From Salvia splendens (lineage: Eukaryota > Streptophyta > Magnoliopsida > Lamiales > Lamiaceae): a DNA stretch of 64,000 bases. Shown piece after piece: positions 28,672 through 45,700 of this stretch (position 1 is its first letter; the number at the start of each line of letters is the position of its first letter). The notes under the pieces were generated by a model. It had not been told where the DNA came from, did no database searches, and saw nothing but the letters and a program-made list of their open reading frames with translations. The position numbers and the translations under genes are program-made. The stretch covers positions 17,034,063 to 17,098,062 of the forward strand of contig NC_056049.1 in the NCBI RefSeq assembly GCF_004379255.2. The letters run 5' to 3'.

Positions 28672-31600
28672 TTTTGTGAACAAGATTGAAGTAAAATCAC
28701 TCTTCACACTTCACTCTTCACTTTTCACTCTTTACTCTTTACTCTTACTCTGACATCACTCTTCACTCTTACTCTGATTTTACGTCACTCTTGTTTACAA
28801 AACACATCATTCTTACTCTGATTTTACTCCACTCTTGTTTACAAAACGCATCACTCTTATGTTGATTTTACTTCAATGTTGATCACAAAACACATCACTC
28901 TTATTGTGATTTTACTTCACTCCTGTTCACAATACATATCACTCCTACTCTGATTTTACTCCACTCTTGTTCACAAAACACATCACTCTTATTCTTATTT
29001 TACTTTAATCTTGTTCACAAAACACATCACTCTTACTTGTATTTTATTCCACTCTTGTTCACAAAACACATCACTCTTACTCTGATTTTACTTCATTCTT
29101 GTTCACAAAACAGATCACTCTTATTGTGTTTTTACTTCACTCTTGTTCACAAAACACATCTCTCTTACTCTTATTTTACTTCACTCTTGTTCACAAAATA
29201 CATCACTCTTACTCGTATTTTACTCCACTCTTGTTCACAAAACAAATCACTCTTATTCTGATTTTACCTCACTCGTGTTCACAAAACACATCACTCTTAC
29301 ACATATTTTACTCCACTCTTGTTCACAAAACACATCACTCTTATTCTGATTTTACTTCACTCTTGTTCACAAAACACATCACTCTTACTCGTATTTTATT
29401 CCACTCTTGTTCAAAAAACACATCTCTCTTACTCTGATTTTACTTCACTCTTGTTCACAAAACATATCACTCTTACTCTGTTTTTACTTCACTCTTGTTC
29501 ACAAAACACATCACTCTTACTCAGATTTTACTTCACTCTTGTTCACAAAACACATCACCCTTACTCGTATTTTACTCCACTCTTGTTCACAAAATAAATC
29601 ACTCTTACTCTGATTTTACTTCACTCTTGTTCACAAAACACATCACTCATACTCGTATTTTACTCCACTCTTGTTCACTAAACAAATCACTCTTACTCTG
29701 ATTTTACTTCACTCTTGTTAACAAAACACATCACTCTTATTCTGATTTTACTTCACTCTTGTTCACAAAACACATCACTCTTGCTCTGATTTTACTTCAC
29801 TCTTGTTCTCAAAACACATCACTCTTACTCTAATTTAACTTCACTCTTCATCACAAAACACATCACTCTTATTCTTATTTTACTTCATTCTTGATCACCA
29901 AACACATCACTCATATTCTGATTTTACTTCAATCTTGTTCATAAAACACATCACTCTTACTCTTATTTTGTGAACAAGATTGAAGTAAAATCACTCTTCG
30001 CACTTCACTCTTCACTCTCCACTCTTTACTCTTTACTCTTACTCTGACATCACTCTTCACTCTTACTCTGATTTTACGTCACTCTTGTTTACAAAACACA
30101 TCACTCTTACTTTGATTTTACTCCACTCTTGTTTACAAAACGCATCACTCTTATGTTGATTTTACTTCAATGTTGATCACAAAACACATCACTCTTATTG
30201 TGATTTTACTTCACTCTTGTTCACAATACACATCACTCCTACTCTGATTTTACTCAACTCTTATTCCCAAAACACATCACTCTTATTCTGATTTTACTTC
30301 ACTCTTGTTCACAAAACACATCACTCTTACTTGTATTTTATTCCACTCTTGTTCACAAAACACATCACTCTTACTCTGATTTTACTTCACTCTTGTTCAC
30401 AAAACAGATCACTCTTACTGTGTTTTTACTTCACTCTTGTTCACAAAACACATCTCTCTTACTCTTATTTTACTTCACTCTTGTTCACAAAATACATCAC
30501 TCTTACTCGTATTTTACTCCACTCTTGTTCACAAAACAAATCACTCTTATTCTGATTTTACTTCACTCGTGTTCACAAAACACATCACTCTTACTCGTAT
30601 TTTACTCCACTCTTGTTCACAAAACACATCACTCTTATTCTGATTTTACTTCACTCTTGTTCACAAAACACATCACTCTTACTTGTATTTTATTCCACTC
30701 TTGTTCACAAAACACATCACTCTTACTCTGATTTTACTTCACTCTTGTTCACAAAACAGATCACTCTTACTGTGTTTTTACTTCACTCTTGTTCACAAAA
30801 CACATCTCTCTTACTCTTATTTTACTTCACTCTTGTTCACAAAATACATCACTCTTACTCGTATTTTACTCCACTCTTGTTCACAAAACAAATCACTCTT
30901 ATTCTGATTTTACCTCACTCGTGTTCACAAAACACATCACTCTTACACATATTTTACTCCACTCTTGTTCACAAAACACATCACTCTTATTCTGATTTTA
31001 CTTCACTCTTGTTCACAAAACACATCACTCTTACTCGTATTTTATTCCACTCTTGTTCAAAAAACACATCACTCTTACTCTGATTTTACTTCACTCTTGT
31101 TCACAAAACATATCACTCTTACTCTGTTTTTACTTCACTCTTGTTCACAAAACACATCACTCTTACTCAGATTTTACTTCACTCTTGTTCACAAAACACA
31201 TCACCCTTACTCGTATTTTACTCCACTCTTGTTCACAAAATAAATCACTCTTACTCTGATTTTACTTCACTCTTGTTCACAAAACACATCACTCATACTC
31301 GTATTTTACTCCACTCTTGTTCACTAAACAAATCACTCTTACTCTGATTTTACTTCACTCTTGTTAACAAAACACATCACTCTTATTCTGATTTTACTTC
31401 ACTCTTGTTCACAAAACACATCACTCTTGCTCTGATTTTACTTCACTCTTGTTCTCAAAACACATCACTCTTACTCTAATTTAACTTCACTCTTCATCAC
31501 AAAACACATCACTCTTATTCTTATTTTACTTCATTCTTGATCACCAAACACATCACTCATATTCTGATTTTACTTCAATCTTGTTCATAAAACACATCAC

Positions 31601-33055
31601 TCTTACTCTTATTTTGTGAACAAGATTGAAGTAAAATCACTCTTCGCACTTCACTCTTCACTCTCCACTCTTTACTCTTTACTCTTACTCTGACATCACT
31701 CTTCACTCTTACTCTGATTTTACGTCACTCTTGTTTACAAAACACATCACTCTTACTTTGATTTTACTCCACTCTTGTTTACAAAACGCATCACTCTTAT
31801 GTTGATTTTACTTCAATGTTGATCACAAAACACATCACTCTTATTGTGATTTTACTTCACTCTTGTTCACAATACACATCACTCCTACTCTGATTTTACT
31901 CAACTCTTATTCACAAAACACATCACTCTTATTCTGATTTTACTTCACTCTTGTTCACAAAACACATCACTCTTACTTGTATTTTATTCCACTCTTGTTC
32001 ACAAAACACATCACTCTTACTCTGATTTTACTTCACTCTTGTTCACAAAACAGATCACTCTTACTGTGTTTTTACTTCACTTTTGTTCACAAAACACACC
32101 TCTCTTACTCTTATTTTACTTCACTATAGTTCACAAAATACATCACTCTTACTCGTATTTTACTCCACTCTTGTTCACAAAACAGATCACTCTTACTCTG
32201 ATTTTACTTCACTCTTGTTAACAAAACACATCACTCTTATTCTTATTTTACTTCACTCTTGTTCACCAAACACATCACTTATATTCTGATTTTACTTCAA
32301 TCTTGTTCATAAAACACATCACTCTTACTCTTATTTTGTGAACAAGATTGAAGTAAAATCACTCTTCGCACTTCACTCTTCATTCTCCACTCTTTACTCT
32401 TTACTCTTACTCTGACATCACTCTTCACTCTTACTCTGATTTTACGTCACTCTTGTTTACAAAACACATCACTCTTACTTTGATTTTACTCCACTCTTGT
32501 TTACAAAACGCATCACTCTTATGTTGATTTTACTTCAATGTTGATCACAAAACACATCACTCTTATTGTGATTTTACTTCACTCTTGTTCACAATACACA
32601 TCACTCCTACTCTGATTTTACTCAACTCTTATTCACAAAACACATCACTCTTATTCTGATTTTACTTCACTCTTGTTCACAAAACACATCACTCTTACTT
32701 GTATTTTATTCCACTCTTGTTCACAAAACACATCACTCTTACTCTGATTTTACTTCACTCTTGTTCACAAAACAGATCACTCTTACTGTGTTTTTACTTC
32801 ACTCTTGTTCACAAAACACACCTCTCTTACTCTTATTTTACTTCACTATAGTTCACAAAATACATCACTCTTACTCGTATTTTACTCCACTCTTGTTCAT
32901 AAAACAGATCACTCTTACTCTGATTTTACTTCACTCTTGTTAACAAAACACATCACTCTTATTCTTATTTTACTTCACTCTTGTTCACCAAACACATCAC
33001 TTATATTCTGATTTTACTTCAATCTTGTTCATAAAACACATCACTCTTACTCTTA

Positions 33056-36000
33056 TTTTGTGAACAAGATTGAAGTAAAATCACTCTTCACACTTCACTC
33101 TTCATTTTTCACTCTTTACTCTTTACTCTTACTCTGACATCACTCTTCACTCTTACTCTGATTTTACGTCACTCTTGTTTACAAAACACATCATTCTTAC
33201 TCTGATTTTACTCCACTCTTGTTTACAAAACGCATCACTCTTATGTTGATTTTACTTCAATGTTGATCACAAAACACATCACTCTTATTGTGATTTTACT
33301 TCACTCCTGTTCACAATACATATCACTCCTACTCTGATTTTACTCCACTCTTGTTCACAAAACACATCACTCTTATTCTTATTTTACTTTAATCTTGTTC
33401 ACAAAACACATCACTCTTACTTGTATTTTATTCCACTCTTGTTCACAAAACACATCACTCTTACTCTGATTTTACTTCACTCTTGTTCACAAAACAGATC
33501 ACTCTTACTGTGTTTTTACTTCACTCTTGTTCACAAAACACATCTCTCTTACTCTTATTTTACTTCACTCTTGTTCACAAAATACATCACTCTTACTCGT
33601 ATTTTACTCCACTCTTGTTCACAAAACAAATCACTCTTATTCTGATTTTACCTCACTCGTGTTCACAAAACACATCACTCTTACACATATTTTACTCCAC
33701 TCTTGTTCACAAAACACATCACTCTTATTCTGATTTTACTTCACTCTTGTTCACAAAACACATCACTCTTACTCGTATTTTATTCCACTCTTGTTCACAA
33801 TACACATCACTCCTACTCTGATTTTACTCAACTCTTATTCACAAAACACATCACTCTTATTCTGATTTTACTTCACTCTTGTTCACAAAACACATCACTC
33901 TTACTTGTATTTTATTCCACTCTTGTTCACAAAACACATCACTCTTACTCTGATTTTACTTCACTCTTGTTCACAAAACAGATCACTCTTACTGTGTTTT
34001 TACTTCACTCTTGTTCACAAAACACACCTCTCTTACTCTTATTTTACTTCACTATAGTTCACAAAATACATCACTCTTACTCGTATTTTACTCCACTCTT
34101 GTTCACAAAACAGATCACTCTTACTCTGATTTTACTTCACTCTTGTTAACAAAACACATCACTCTTATTCTTATTTTACTTCACTCTTGTTCACCAAACA
34201 CATCACTTATATTCTGATTTTACTTCAATCTTGTTCATAAAACACATCACTCTTACTCTTATTTTGTGAACAAGATTGAAGTAAAATCACTCTTCGCACT
34301 TCACTCTTCACTCTCCACTCTTTACTCTTTACTCTTACTCTGACATCACTCTTCACTCTTACTCTGATTTTACGTCACTCTTGTTTACAAAACACATCAC
34401 TCTTACTTTGATTTTACTCCACTCTTGTTTACAAAACGCATCACTCTTATGTTGATTTTACTTCAATGTTGATCACAAAACACATCACTCTTATTGTGAT
34501 TTTACTTCACTCTTGTTCACAATACACATCACTCCTACTCTGATTTTACTCAACTCTTATTCACAAAACACATCACTCTTATTCTGATTTTACTTCACTC
34601 TTGTTCACAAAACACATCACTCTTACTTGTATTTTATTCCACTCTTGTTCACAAAACACATCACTCTTACTCTGATTTTACTTCACTCTTGTTCACAAAA
34701 CAGATCACTCTTACTGTGTTTTTACTTCACTCTTGTTCACAAAACACACCTCTCTTACTCTTATTTTACTTCACTATAGTTCACAAAATACATCACTCTT
34801 ACTCGTATTTTACTCCACTCTTGTTCATAAAACAGATCACTCTTACTCTGATTTTACTTCACTCTTGTTAACAAAACACATCACTCTTATTCTTATTTTA
34901 CTTCACTCTTGTTCACCAAACACATCACTTATATTCTGATTTTACTTCAATCTTGTTCATAAAACACATCACTCTTACTCTTATTTTGTGAACAAGATTG
35001 AAGTAAAATCACTCTTCACACTTCACTCTTCATTTTTCACTCTTTACTCTTTACTCTTACTCTGACATCACTCTTCACTCTTACTCTGATTTTACGTCAC
35101 TCTTGTTTACAAAACACATCATTCTTACTCTGATTTTACTCCACTCTTGTTTACAAAACGCATCACTCTTATGTTGATTTTACTTCAATGTTGATCACAA
35201 AACACATCACTCTTATTGTGATTTTACTTCACTCCTGTTCACAATACATATCACTCCTACTCTGATTTTACTCCACTCTTGTTCACAAAACACATCACTC
35301 TTATTCTTATTTTACTTTAATCTTGTTCACAAAACACATCACTCTTACTTGTATTTTATTCCACTCTTGTTCACAAAACACATCACTCTTACTCTGATTT
35401 TACTTCACTCTTGTTCACAAAACAGATCACTCTTACTGTGTTTTTACTTCACTCTTGTTCACAAAACACATCTCTCTTACTCTTATTTTACTTCACTCTT
35501 GTTCACAAAATACATCACTCTTACTCGTATTTTACTCCACTCTTGTTCACAAAACAAATCACTCTTATTCTGATTTTACCTCACTCGTGTTCACAAAACA
35601 CATCACTCTTACACATATTTTACTCCACTCTTGTTCACAAAACACATCACTCTTATTCTGATTTTACTTCACTCTTGTTCACAAAACACATCACTCTTAC
35701 TCGTATTTTATTCCACTCTTGTTCACAATACACATCACTCCTACTCTGATTTTACTCAACTCTTATTCACAAAACACATCACTCTTATTCTGATTTTACT
35801 TCACTCTTGTTCACAAAACACATCACTCTTACTTGTATTTTATTCCACTCTTGTTCACAAAACACATCACTCTTACTCTGATTTTACTTCACTCTTGTTC
35901 ACAAAACAGATCACTCTTACTGTGTTTTTACTTCACTCTTGTTCACAAAACACACCTCTCTTACTCTTATTTTACTTCACTATAGTTCACAAAATACATC

Positions 36001-39000
36001 ACTCTTACTCGTATTTTACTCCACTCTTGTTCACAAAACAGATCACTCTTACTCTGATTTTACTTCACTCTTGTTAACAAAACACATCACTCTTATTCTT
36101 ATTTTACTTCACTCTTGTTCACCAAACACATCACTTATATTCTGATTTTACTTCAATCTTGTTCATAAAACACATCACTCTTACTCTTATTTTGTGAACA
36201 AGATTGAAGTAAATCACTCTTCGCACTTCACTCTTCACTCTCCACTCTTTACTCTTTACTCTTACTCTGACATCACTCTTCACTCTTACTCTGATTTTAC
36301 GTCACTCTTGTTTACAAAACACATCACTCTTACTTTGATTTTACTCCACTCTTGTTTACAAAACGCATCACTCTTATGTTGATTTTACTTCAATGTTGAT
36401 CACAAAACACATCACTCTTATTGTGATTTTACTTCACTCTTGTTCACAATACACATCACTCCTACTCTGATTTTACTCAACTCTTATTCACAAAACACAT
36501 CACTCTTATTCTGATTTTACTTCACTCTTGTTCACAAAACACATCACTCTTACTTGTATTTATTCCACTCTTGTTCACAAAACACATCACTCTTACTCTG
36601 ATTTTACTTCACTCTTGTTCACAAAACAGATCATTCTTACTGTGTTTTTACTTCACTCTTGTTCACAAAACACACCTCTCTTACTCTTATTTTACTTCAC
36701 TATAGTTCACAAAATACATCACTCTTACTCGTATTTTACTCCACTCTTGTTCATAAAACAGATCACTCTTACTCTGATTTTACTTCACTCTTGTTAACAA
36801 AACACATCACTCTTATTCTTATTTTACTTCACTCTTGTTCACCAAACACATCACTTATATTCTGATTTTACTTCAATCTTGTTCATAAAACACATCACTC
36901 TTACTCTTATTTTGTGAACAAGATTGAAGTAAAATCACTCTTCGCACTTCACTCTTCATTCTCCACTCTTTACTCTTTACTCTTACTCTGACATCACTCT
37001 TCACTCTTACTCTGATTTTACGTCACTCTTGTTTACAAAACACATCACTCTTACTTTGATTTTACTCCACTCTTGTTTACAAAACGCATCACTCTTATGT
37101 TGATTTTACTTCAATGTTGATCACAAAACACATCACTCTTATTGTGATTTTACTTCACTCTTGTTCACAATACACATCACTCCTACTCTGATTTTACTCA
37201 ACTCTTATTCACAAAACACATCACTCTTATTCTGATTTTACTTCACTCTTGTTCACAAAACACATCACTCTTACTTGTATTTTATTCCACTCTTGTTCAC
37301 AAAACACATCACTCTTACTCTGATTTTACTTCACTCTTGTTCACAAAACAGATCACTCTTACTGTGTTTTTACTTAACTCTTGTTCACAAAACACACCTC
37401 TCTTACTCTTATTTTACTTCACTATAGTTCACAAAATACATCACTCTTACTCGTATTTTACTCCACTCTTGTTCATAAAACAGATCACTCTTACTCTGAT
37501 TTTACTTCACTCTTGTTAACAAAACACATCACTCTTATTCTTATTTTACTTCACTCTTGTTCACCAAACACATCACTTATATTCTGATTTTACTTCAATC
37601 TTGTTCATAAAACACATCACTCTTACTCTTATTTTGTGAACAAGATTGAAGTAAAATCACTCTTCACACTTCACTCTTCATTTTTCACTCTTTACTCTTT
37701 ACTCTTACTCTGACATCACTCTTCACTCTTACTCTGATTTTACGTCACTCTTGTTTACAAAACACATCATTCTTACTCTGATTTTACTCCACTCTTGTTT
37801 ACAAAACGCATCACTCTTATGTTGATTTTACTTCAATGTTGATCACAAAACACATCACTCTTATTGTGATTTTACTTCACTCCTGTTCACAATACATATC
37901 ACTCCTACTCTGATTTTACTCCACTCTTGTTCACAAAACACATCACTCTTATTCTTATTTTACTTTAATCTTGTTCACAAAACACATCACTCTTACTTGT
38001 ATTTTATTCCACTCTTGTTCACAAAACACATCACTCTTACTCTGATTTTACTTCACTCTTGTTCACAAAACAGATCACTCTTACTGTGTTTTTACTTCAC
38101 TCTTGTTCACAAAACACATCTCTCTTACTCTTATTTTACTTCACTCTTGTTCACAAAATACATCACTCTTACTCGTATTTTACTCCACTCTTGTTCACAA
38201 ACAAATCACTCTTATTCTGATTTTACCTCACTCGTGTTCACAAAACACATCACTCTTACACATATTTTACTCCACTCTTGTTCACAAAACACATCACTCT
38301 TATTCTGATTTTACTTCACTCTTGTTCACAAAACACATCACTCTTACTCGTATTTTATTCCACTCTTGTTCACAATACACATCACTCCTACTCTGATTTT
38401 ACTCAACTCTTATTCACAAAACACATCACTCTTATTCTGATTTTACTTCACTCTTGTTCACAAAACACATCACTCTTACTTGTATTTTATTCCACTCTTG
38501 TTCACAAAACACATCACTCTTACTCTGATTTTACTTCACTCTTGTTCACAAAACAGATCACTCTTACTGTGTTTTTACTTCACTCTTGTTCACAAAACAC
38601 ACCTCTCTTACTCTTATTTTACTTCACTATAGTTCACAAAATACATCACTCTTACTCGTATTTTACTCCACTCTTGTTCACAAAACAGATCACTCTTACT
38701 CTGATTTTACTTCACTCTTGTTAACAAAACACATCACTCTTATTCTTATTTTACTTCACTCTTGTTCACCAAACACATCACTTATATTCTGATTTTACTT
38801 CAATCTTGTTCATAAAACACATCACTCTTACTCTTATTTTGTGAACAAGATTGAAGTAAAATCACTCTTCGCACTTCACTCTTCACTCTCCACTCTTTAC
38901 TCTTTACTCTTACTCTGACATCACTCTTCACTCTTACTCTGATTTTACGTCACTCTTGTTTACAAAACACATCACTCTTACTTTGATTTTACTCCACTCT

Positions 39001-41486
39001 TGTTTACAAAACGCATCACTCTTATGTTGATTTTACTTCAATGTTGATCACAAAACACATCACTCTTATTGTGATTTTACTTCACTCTTGTTCACAATAC
39101 ACATCACTCCTACTCTGATTTTACTCAACTCTTATTCACAAAACACATCACTCTTATTCTGATTTTACTTCACTCTTGTTCACAAAACACATCACTCTTA
39201 CTTGTATTTTATTCCACTCTTGTTCACAAAACACATCACTCTTACTCTGATTTTACTTCACTCTTGTTCACAAAACAGATCACTCTTACTGTGTTTTTAC
39301 TTCACTCTTGTTCACAAAACACACCTCTCTTACTCTTATTTTACTTCACTATAGTTCACAAAATACATCACTCTTACTCGTATTTTACTCCACTCTTGTT
39401 CATAAAACAGATCACTCTTACTCTGATTTTACTTCACTCTTGTTAACAAAACACATCACTCTTATTCTTATTTTACTTCACTCTTGTTCACCAAACACAT
39501 CACTTATATTCTGATTTTACTTCAATCTTGTTCATAAAACACATCACTCTTACTCTTATTTTGTGAACAAGATTGAAGTAAAATCACTCTTCACACTTCA
39601 CTCTTCACTTTTCACTCTTTACTCTTTACTCTTACTCTGACATCACTCTTCACTCTTACTCTGATTTTACGTCACTCTTGTTTACAAAACACATCATTCT
39701 TACTCTGATTTTACTCCACTCTTGTTTACAAAACGCATCACTCTTATGTTGATTTTACTTCAATGTTGATCACAAAACACATCACTCTTATTGTGATTTT
39801 ACTTCACTCCTGTTCACAATACATATCACTCCTACTCTGATTTTACTCCACTCTTGTTCACAAAACACATCACTCTTATTCTTATTTTACTTTAATCTTG
39901 TTCACAAAACACATCACTCTTACTTGTATTTTATTCCACTCTTGTTCACAAAACACATCACTCTTACTCTGATTTTACTTCACTCTTGTTCACAAAACAG
40001 ATCACTCTTACTGTGTTTTTACTTCACTCTTGTTCACAAAACACATCTCTCTTACTCTTATTTTACTTCACTCTTGTTCACAAAATACATCACTCTTACT
40101 CGTATTTTACTCCACTCTTGTTCACAAAACAAATCACTCTTATTCTGATTTTACCTCACTCGTGTTCACAAAACACATCACTCTTACACATATTTTACTC
40201 CACTCTTGTTCACAAAACACATCACTCTTATTCTGATTTTACTTCACTCTTGTTCACAAAACACATCACTCTTACTCGTATTTTATTCCACTCTTGTTCA
40301 CAATACACATCACTCCTACTCTGATTTTACTCAACTCTTATTCACAAAACACATCACTCTTATTCTGATTTTACTTCACTCTTGTTCACAAAACACATCA
40401 CTCTTACTTGTATTTTATTCCACTCTTGTTCACAAAACACATCACTCTTACTCTGATTTTACTTCACTCTTGTTCACAAAACAGATCACTCTTACTGTGT
40501 TTTTACTTCACTCTTGTTCACAAAACACACCTCTCTTACTCTTATTTTACTTCACTATAGTTCACAAAATACATCACTCTTACTCGTATTTTACTCCACT
40601 CTTGTTCACAAAACAGATCACTCTTACTCTGATTTTACTTCACTCTTGTTAACAAAACACATCACTCTTATTCTTATTTTACTTCACTCTTGTTCACCAA
40701 ACACATCACTTATATTCTGATTTTACTTCAATCTTGTTCATAAAACACATCACTCTTACTCTTATTTTGTGAACAAGATTGAAGTAAAATCACTCTTCGC
40801 ACTTCACTCTTCACTCTCCACTCTTTACTCTTTACTCTTACTCTGACATCACTCTTCACTCTTACTCTGATTTTACGTCACTCTTGTTTACAAAACACAT
40901 CACTCTTACTTTGATTTTACTCCACTCTTGTTTACAAAACGCATCACTCTTATGTTGATTTTACTTCAATGTTGATCACAAAACACATCACTCTTATTGT
41001 GATTTTACTTCACTCTTGTTCACAATACACATCACTCCTACTCTGATTTTACTCAACTCTTATTCACAAAACACATCACTCTTATTCTGATTTTACTTCA
41101 CTCTTGTTCACAAAACACATCACTCTTACTTGTATTTTATTCCACTCTTGTTCACAAAACACATCACTCTTACTCTGATTTTACTTCACTCTTGTTCACA
41201 AAACAGATCACTCTTACTGTGTTTTTACTTCACTCTTGTTCACAAAACACACCTCTCTTACTCTTATTTTACTTCACTATAGTTCACAAAATACATCACT
41301 CTTACTCGTATTTTACTCCACTCTTGTTCATAAAACAGATCACTCTTACTCTGATTTTACTTCACTCTTGTTAACAAAACACATCACTCTTATTCTTATT
41401 TTACTTCACTCTTGTTCACCAAACACATCACTTATATTCTGATTTTACTTCAATCTTGTTCATAAAACACATCACTCTTACTCTTA
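33056..41486 (+). repeat. 1,928-bp super-repeat, four copies plus one half unit
   Basis: Each copy joins a 1,206-bp and a 722-bp unit: 33,056-34,983 (1,928), 34,984-36,909 (1,926), 37,632-39,558 (1,927) and 39,559-41,486 (1,928). An extra lone 722-bp unit lies at 36,910-37,631. Copies are almost identical; the 1- or 2-bp length differences are visible single deletions, such as CACAAACAAATC near 38,200 and a missing A in the inverted arm at 36,190. This is the most homogeneous and so probably youngest part of the array. Confidence 0.9.
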
Positions 41487-42780
41487 TTTTGTGAACAAGA
41501 TTGAAGTAAAATCACTCTTCACACTTCACTCTTCACTTTTCACTCTTTACTCTTTACTCATACTCTGACATCACTCTTCACTCTTACTCTGATTTTACGT
41601 CACTCTTGTTTACAAAACACATCATTCTTACTCTGATTTTACTCCACTCTTGTTTACAAAACGCATCACTCTTATGTTGATTTTACTTCAATGTTGATCA
41701 CAAAACACATCACTCTTATTGTGATTTTACTTCACTCCTGTTCACAATACATATCACTCCTACTCTGATTTTACTCCACTCTTGTTCACAAAACACATCA
41801 CTCTTATTCTTATTTTACTTTAATCTTGTTCACAAAACACATCACTCTTACTTGTATTTTATTCCACTCTTGTTCACAAAACACATCACTCTTACTCTGA
41901 TTTTACTTCACTCTTGTTCACAAAACAGATCACTCTTACTGTGTTTTTACTTCACTCTTGTTCACAAAACACATCTCTCTTACTCTTATTTTACTTCACT
42001 CTTGTTCACAAAATACATCACTCTTACTCGTATTTTACTCCACTCTTGTTCACAAAACAAATCACTCTTATTCTGATTTTACCTCACTCGTGTTCACAAA
42101 ACACATCACTCTTACACATATTTTACTCCACTCTTGTTCACAAAACACATCACTCTTATTCTGATTTTACTTCACTCTTGTTCACAAAACACATCACTCT
42201 TACTCGTATTTTATTCCACTCTTGTTCAAAAAACACATCACTCTTACTCTGATTTTACTTCACTCTTGTTCACAAAACATATCACTCTTACTCTGTTTTT
42301 ACTTCACTCTTGTTCACAAAACACATCACTCTTACTCAGATTTTACTTCACTCTTGTTCACAAAACACATCACCCTTACTCGTATTTTACTCCACTCTTG
42401 TTCACAAAATAAATCACTCTTACTCTGATTTTACTTCACTCTTGTTCACAAAACACATCACTCATACTCGTATTTTACTCCACTCTTGTTCACTAAACAA
42501 ATCACTCTTACTCTGATTTTACTTCACTCTTGTTAACAAAACACATCACTCTTATTCTGATTTTACTTCACTCTTGTTCACAAAACACATCACTCTTGCT
42601 CTGATTTTACTTCACTCTTGTTCTCAAAACACATCACTCTTACTCTAATTTAACTTCACTCTTCATCACAAAACACATCACTCTTATTCTTATTTTACTT
42701 CATTCTTGATCACCAAACACATCACTCATATTCTGATTTTACTTCAATCTTGTTCATAAAACACATCACTCTTACTCTTA

Positions 42781-45700
42781 TTTTGTGAACAAGATTGAAG
42801 TAAAATCACTCTTCGCACTTCACTCTTCACTCTCCACTCTTTACTCTTTACTCTTACTCTGACATCACTCTTCACTCTTACTCTGATTTTACGTCACTCT
42901 TGTTTACAAAACACATCACTCTTACTTTGATTTTACTCCACTCTTGTTTACAAAACGCATCACTCTTATGTTGATTTTACTTCAATGTTGATCACAAAAC
43001 ACATCACTCTTATTGTGATTTTACTTCACTCTTGTTCACAATACACATCACTCCTACTCTGATTTTACTCAACTCTTATTCACAAAACACATCACTCTTA
43101 TTCTGATTTTACTTCACTCTTGTTCACAAAACACATCACTCTTACTTGTATTTTATTCCACTCTTGTTCACAAAACACATCACTCTTACTCTGATTTTAC
43201 TTCACTCTTGTTCACAAAACAGATCACTCTTACTGTGTTTTTACTTCACTCTTGTTCACAAAACACACCTCTCTTACTCTTATTTTACTTCACTATAGTT
43301 CACAAAATACATCACTCTTACTCGTATTTTACTCCACTCTTGTTCACAAAACAAATCACTCTTACTCTGATTTTACTTCACTCTTGTTAACAAAACACAT
43401 CACTCTTATTCTTATTTTACTTCAATCTTGTTCACAAAACACATCACTCTTACTTGTATTTTATTCCACTCTTGTTCACAAAACACATCACTCTTACTCT
43501 GATTTTACTTCACTCTTGTTCACAAAACAGATCACTCTTACTGTGTTTTTACTTCACTCTTGTTCACAAAACACATCTCTCTTACTCTTATTTTACTTCA
43601 CTCTTGTTCACAAAATACATCACTCTTACTCGTATTTTACTCCACTCTTGTTCACAAAACAAATCACTCTTATTCTGATTTTACCTCACTCGTGTTCACA
43701 AAACACATCACTCTTACACATATTTTACTCCACTCTTGTTCACAAAACACATCACTCTTATTCTGATTTTACTTCACTCTTGTTCACAAAACACATCACT
43801 CTTACTCGTATTTTATTCCACTCTTGTTCAAAAAACACATCACTCTTACTCTGATTTTACTTCACTCTTGTTCACAAAACATATCACTCTTACTCTGTTT
43901 TTACTTCACTCTTGTTCACAAAACACATCACTCTTACTCAGATTTTACTTCACTCTTGTTCACAAAACACAACACCCTTACTCGTATTTTACTCCACTCT
44001 TGTTCACAAAATAAATCACTCTTACTCTGATTTTACTTCACTCTTGTTCACAAAACACATCACTCATACTCGTATTTTACTCCACTCTTGTTCACAAAAC
44101 AAATCACTCTTACTCTGATTTTACTTCACTCTTGTTAACAAAACACATCACTCTTATTCTGATTTTACTTCACTCTTGTTCACAAAACACATCACTCTTG
44201 CTCTGATTTTACTTCACTCTTGTTCTCAAAACACATCACTCTTACTCTAATTTAACTTCACTCTTCATCACAAAACACATCACTCTTATTCTTATTTTAC
44301 TTCATTCTTAATCACCAAACACATCACTCATATTCTGATTTTACTTCAATCTTGTTCATAAAACACATCACTCTTACTCTTATTTTGTGAACAAGATTGA
44401 AGTAAAATCACTCTTCACACTTCACTCTTCACTCTCCACTCTTTACTCTTTACTCTTACTCTGACATCACTCTTCACTCTTACTCTGATTTTACGTCACT
44501 CTTGTTTACAAAACACATCACTCTTACTTTGATTTTACTCCACTCTTGTTTACAAAACGCATCACTCTTATGTTGATTTTACTTCAATGTTGATCACAAA
44601 ACACATCACTCTTATTGTGATTTTACTTCACTCTTGTTCACAATACACATCACTCCTACTCTGATTTTACTCAACTCTTGTTCACAAAACACATCACTCT
44701 TATTCTGATTTTACTTCACTCTTGTTCACAAAACACATCACTCTTACTTGTATTTTATTCCACTCTTGTTCACAAAACACATCACTCTTACTCTGATTTT
44801 ACTTCACTCTTGTTCACAAAACAGATCACTCTTACTGTGTTTTTACTTCACTCTTGTTCACAAAACACATCACTCTTACTCTTATTTTACTTCACTCTTG
44901 TTCACAAAATACATCACTCTTACTCATATTTTACTCCACTCTTGTTCATAAAACACATCACTCTTACTCTGATTTTACTTCACTCTTGTTCAAAAAAACA
45001 CATCACTCTTACTAGTATTTTACTACACTCTTGTTCACAAAACAAATCACTCTTACTCTGATTTTACTTCACTCTTGTTAACAAAACACATCACTCTTAT
45101 TCTTATTTTACTTCAATCTTGTTCACAAAACACATCACTCTTACTTGTATTTTATTCCACTCTTGTTCACAAAACACATCACTCTTACTCTGATTTTACT
45201 TCACTCTTGTTCACAAAACAGATCACTCTTACTGTGTTTTTACTTCACTCTTGTTCACAAAACACATCTCTCTTACTCTTATTTTACTTCACTCTTGTTC
45301 ACAAAATACATCACTCTTACTCGTATTTTACTCCACTCTTGTTCACAAAACAAATCACTCTTATTCTGATTTTACCTCACTCGTGTTCACAAAACACATC
45401 ACTCTTACACATATTTTACTCCACTCTTGTTCACAAAACACATCACTCTTATTCTGATTTTACTTCACTCTTGTTCACAAAACACATCACTCTTACTCGT
45501 ATTTTATTCCACTCTTGTTCAAAAAACACATCACTCTTACTCTGATTTTACTTCACTCTTGTTCACAAAACATATCACTCTTACTCTGTTTTTACTTCAC
45601 TCTTGTTCACAAAACACATCACTCTTACTCAGATTTTACTTCACTCTTGTTCACAAAACACAACACCCTTACTCGTATTTTACTCCACTCTTGTTCACAA

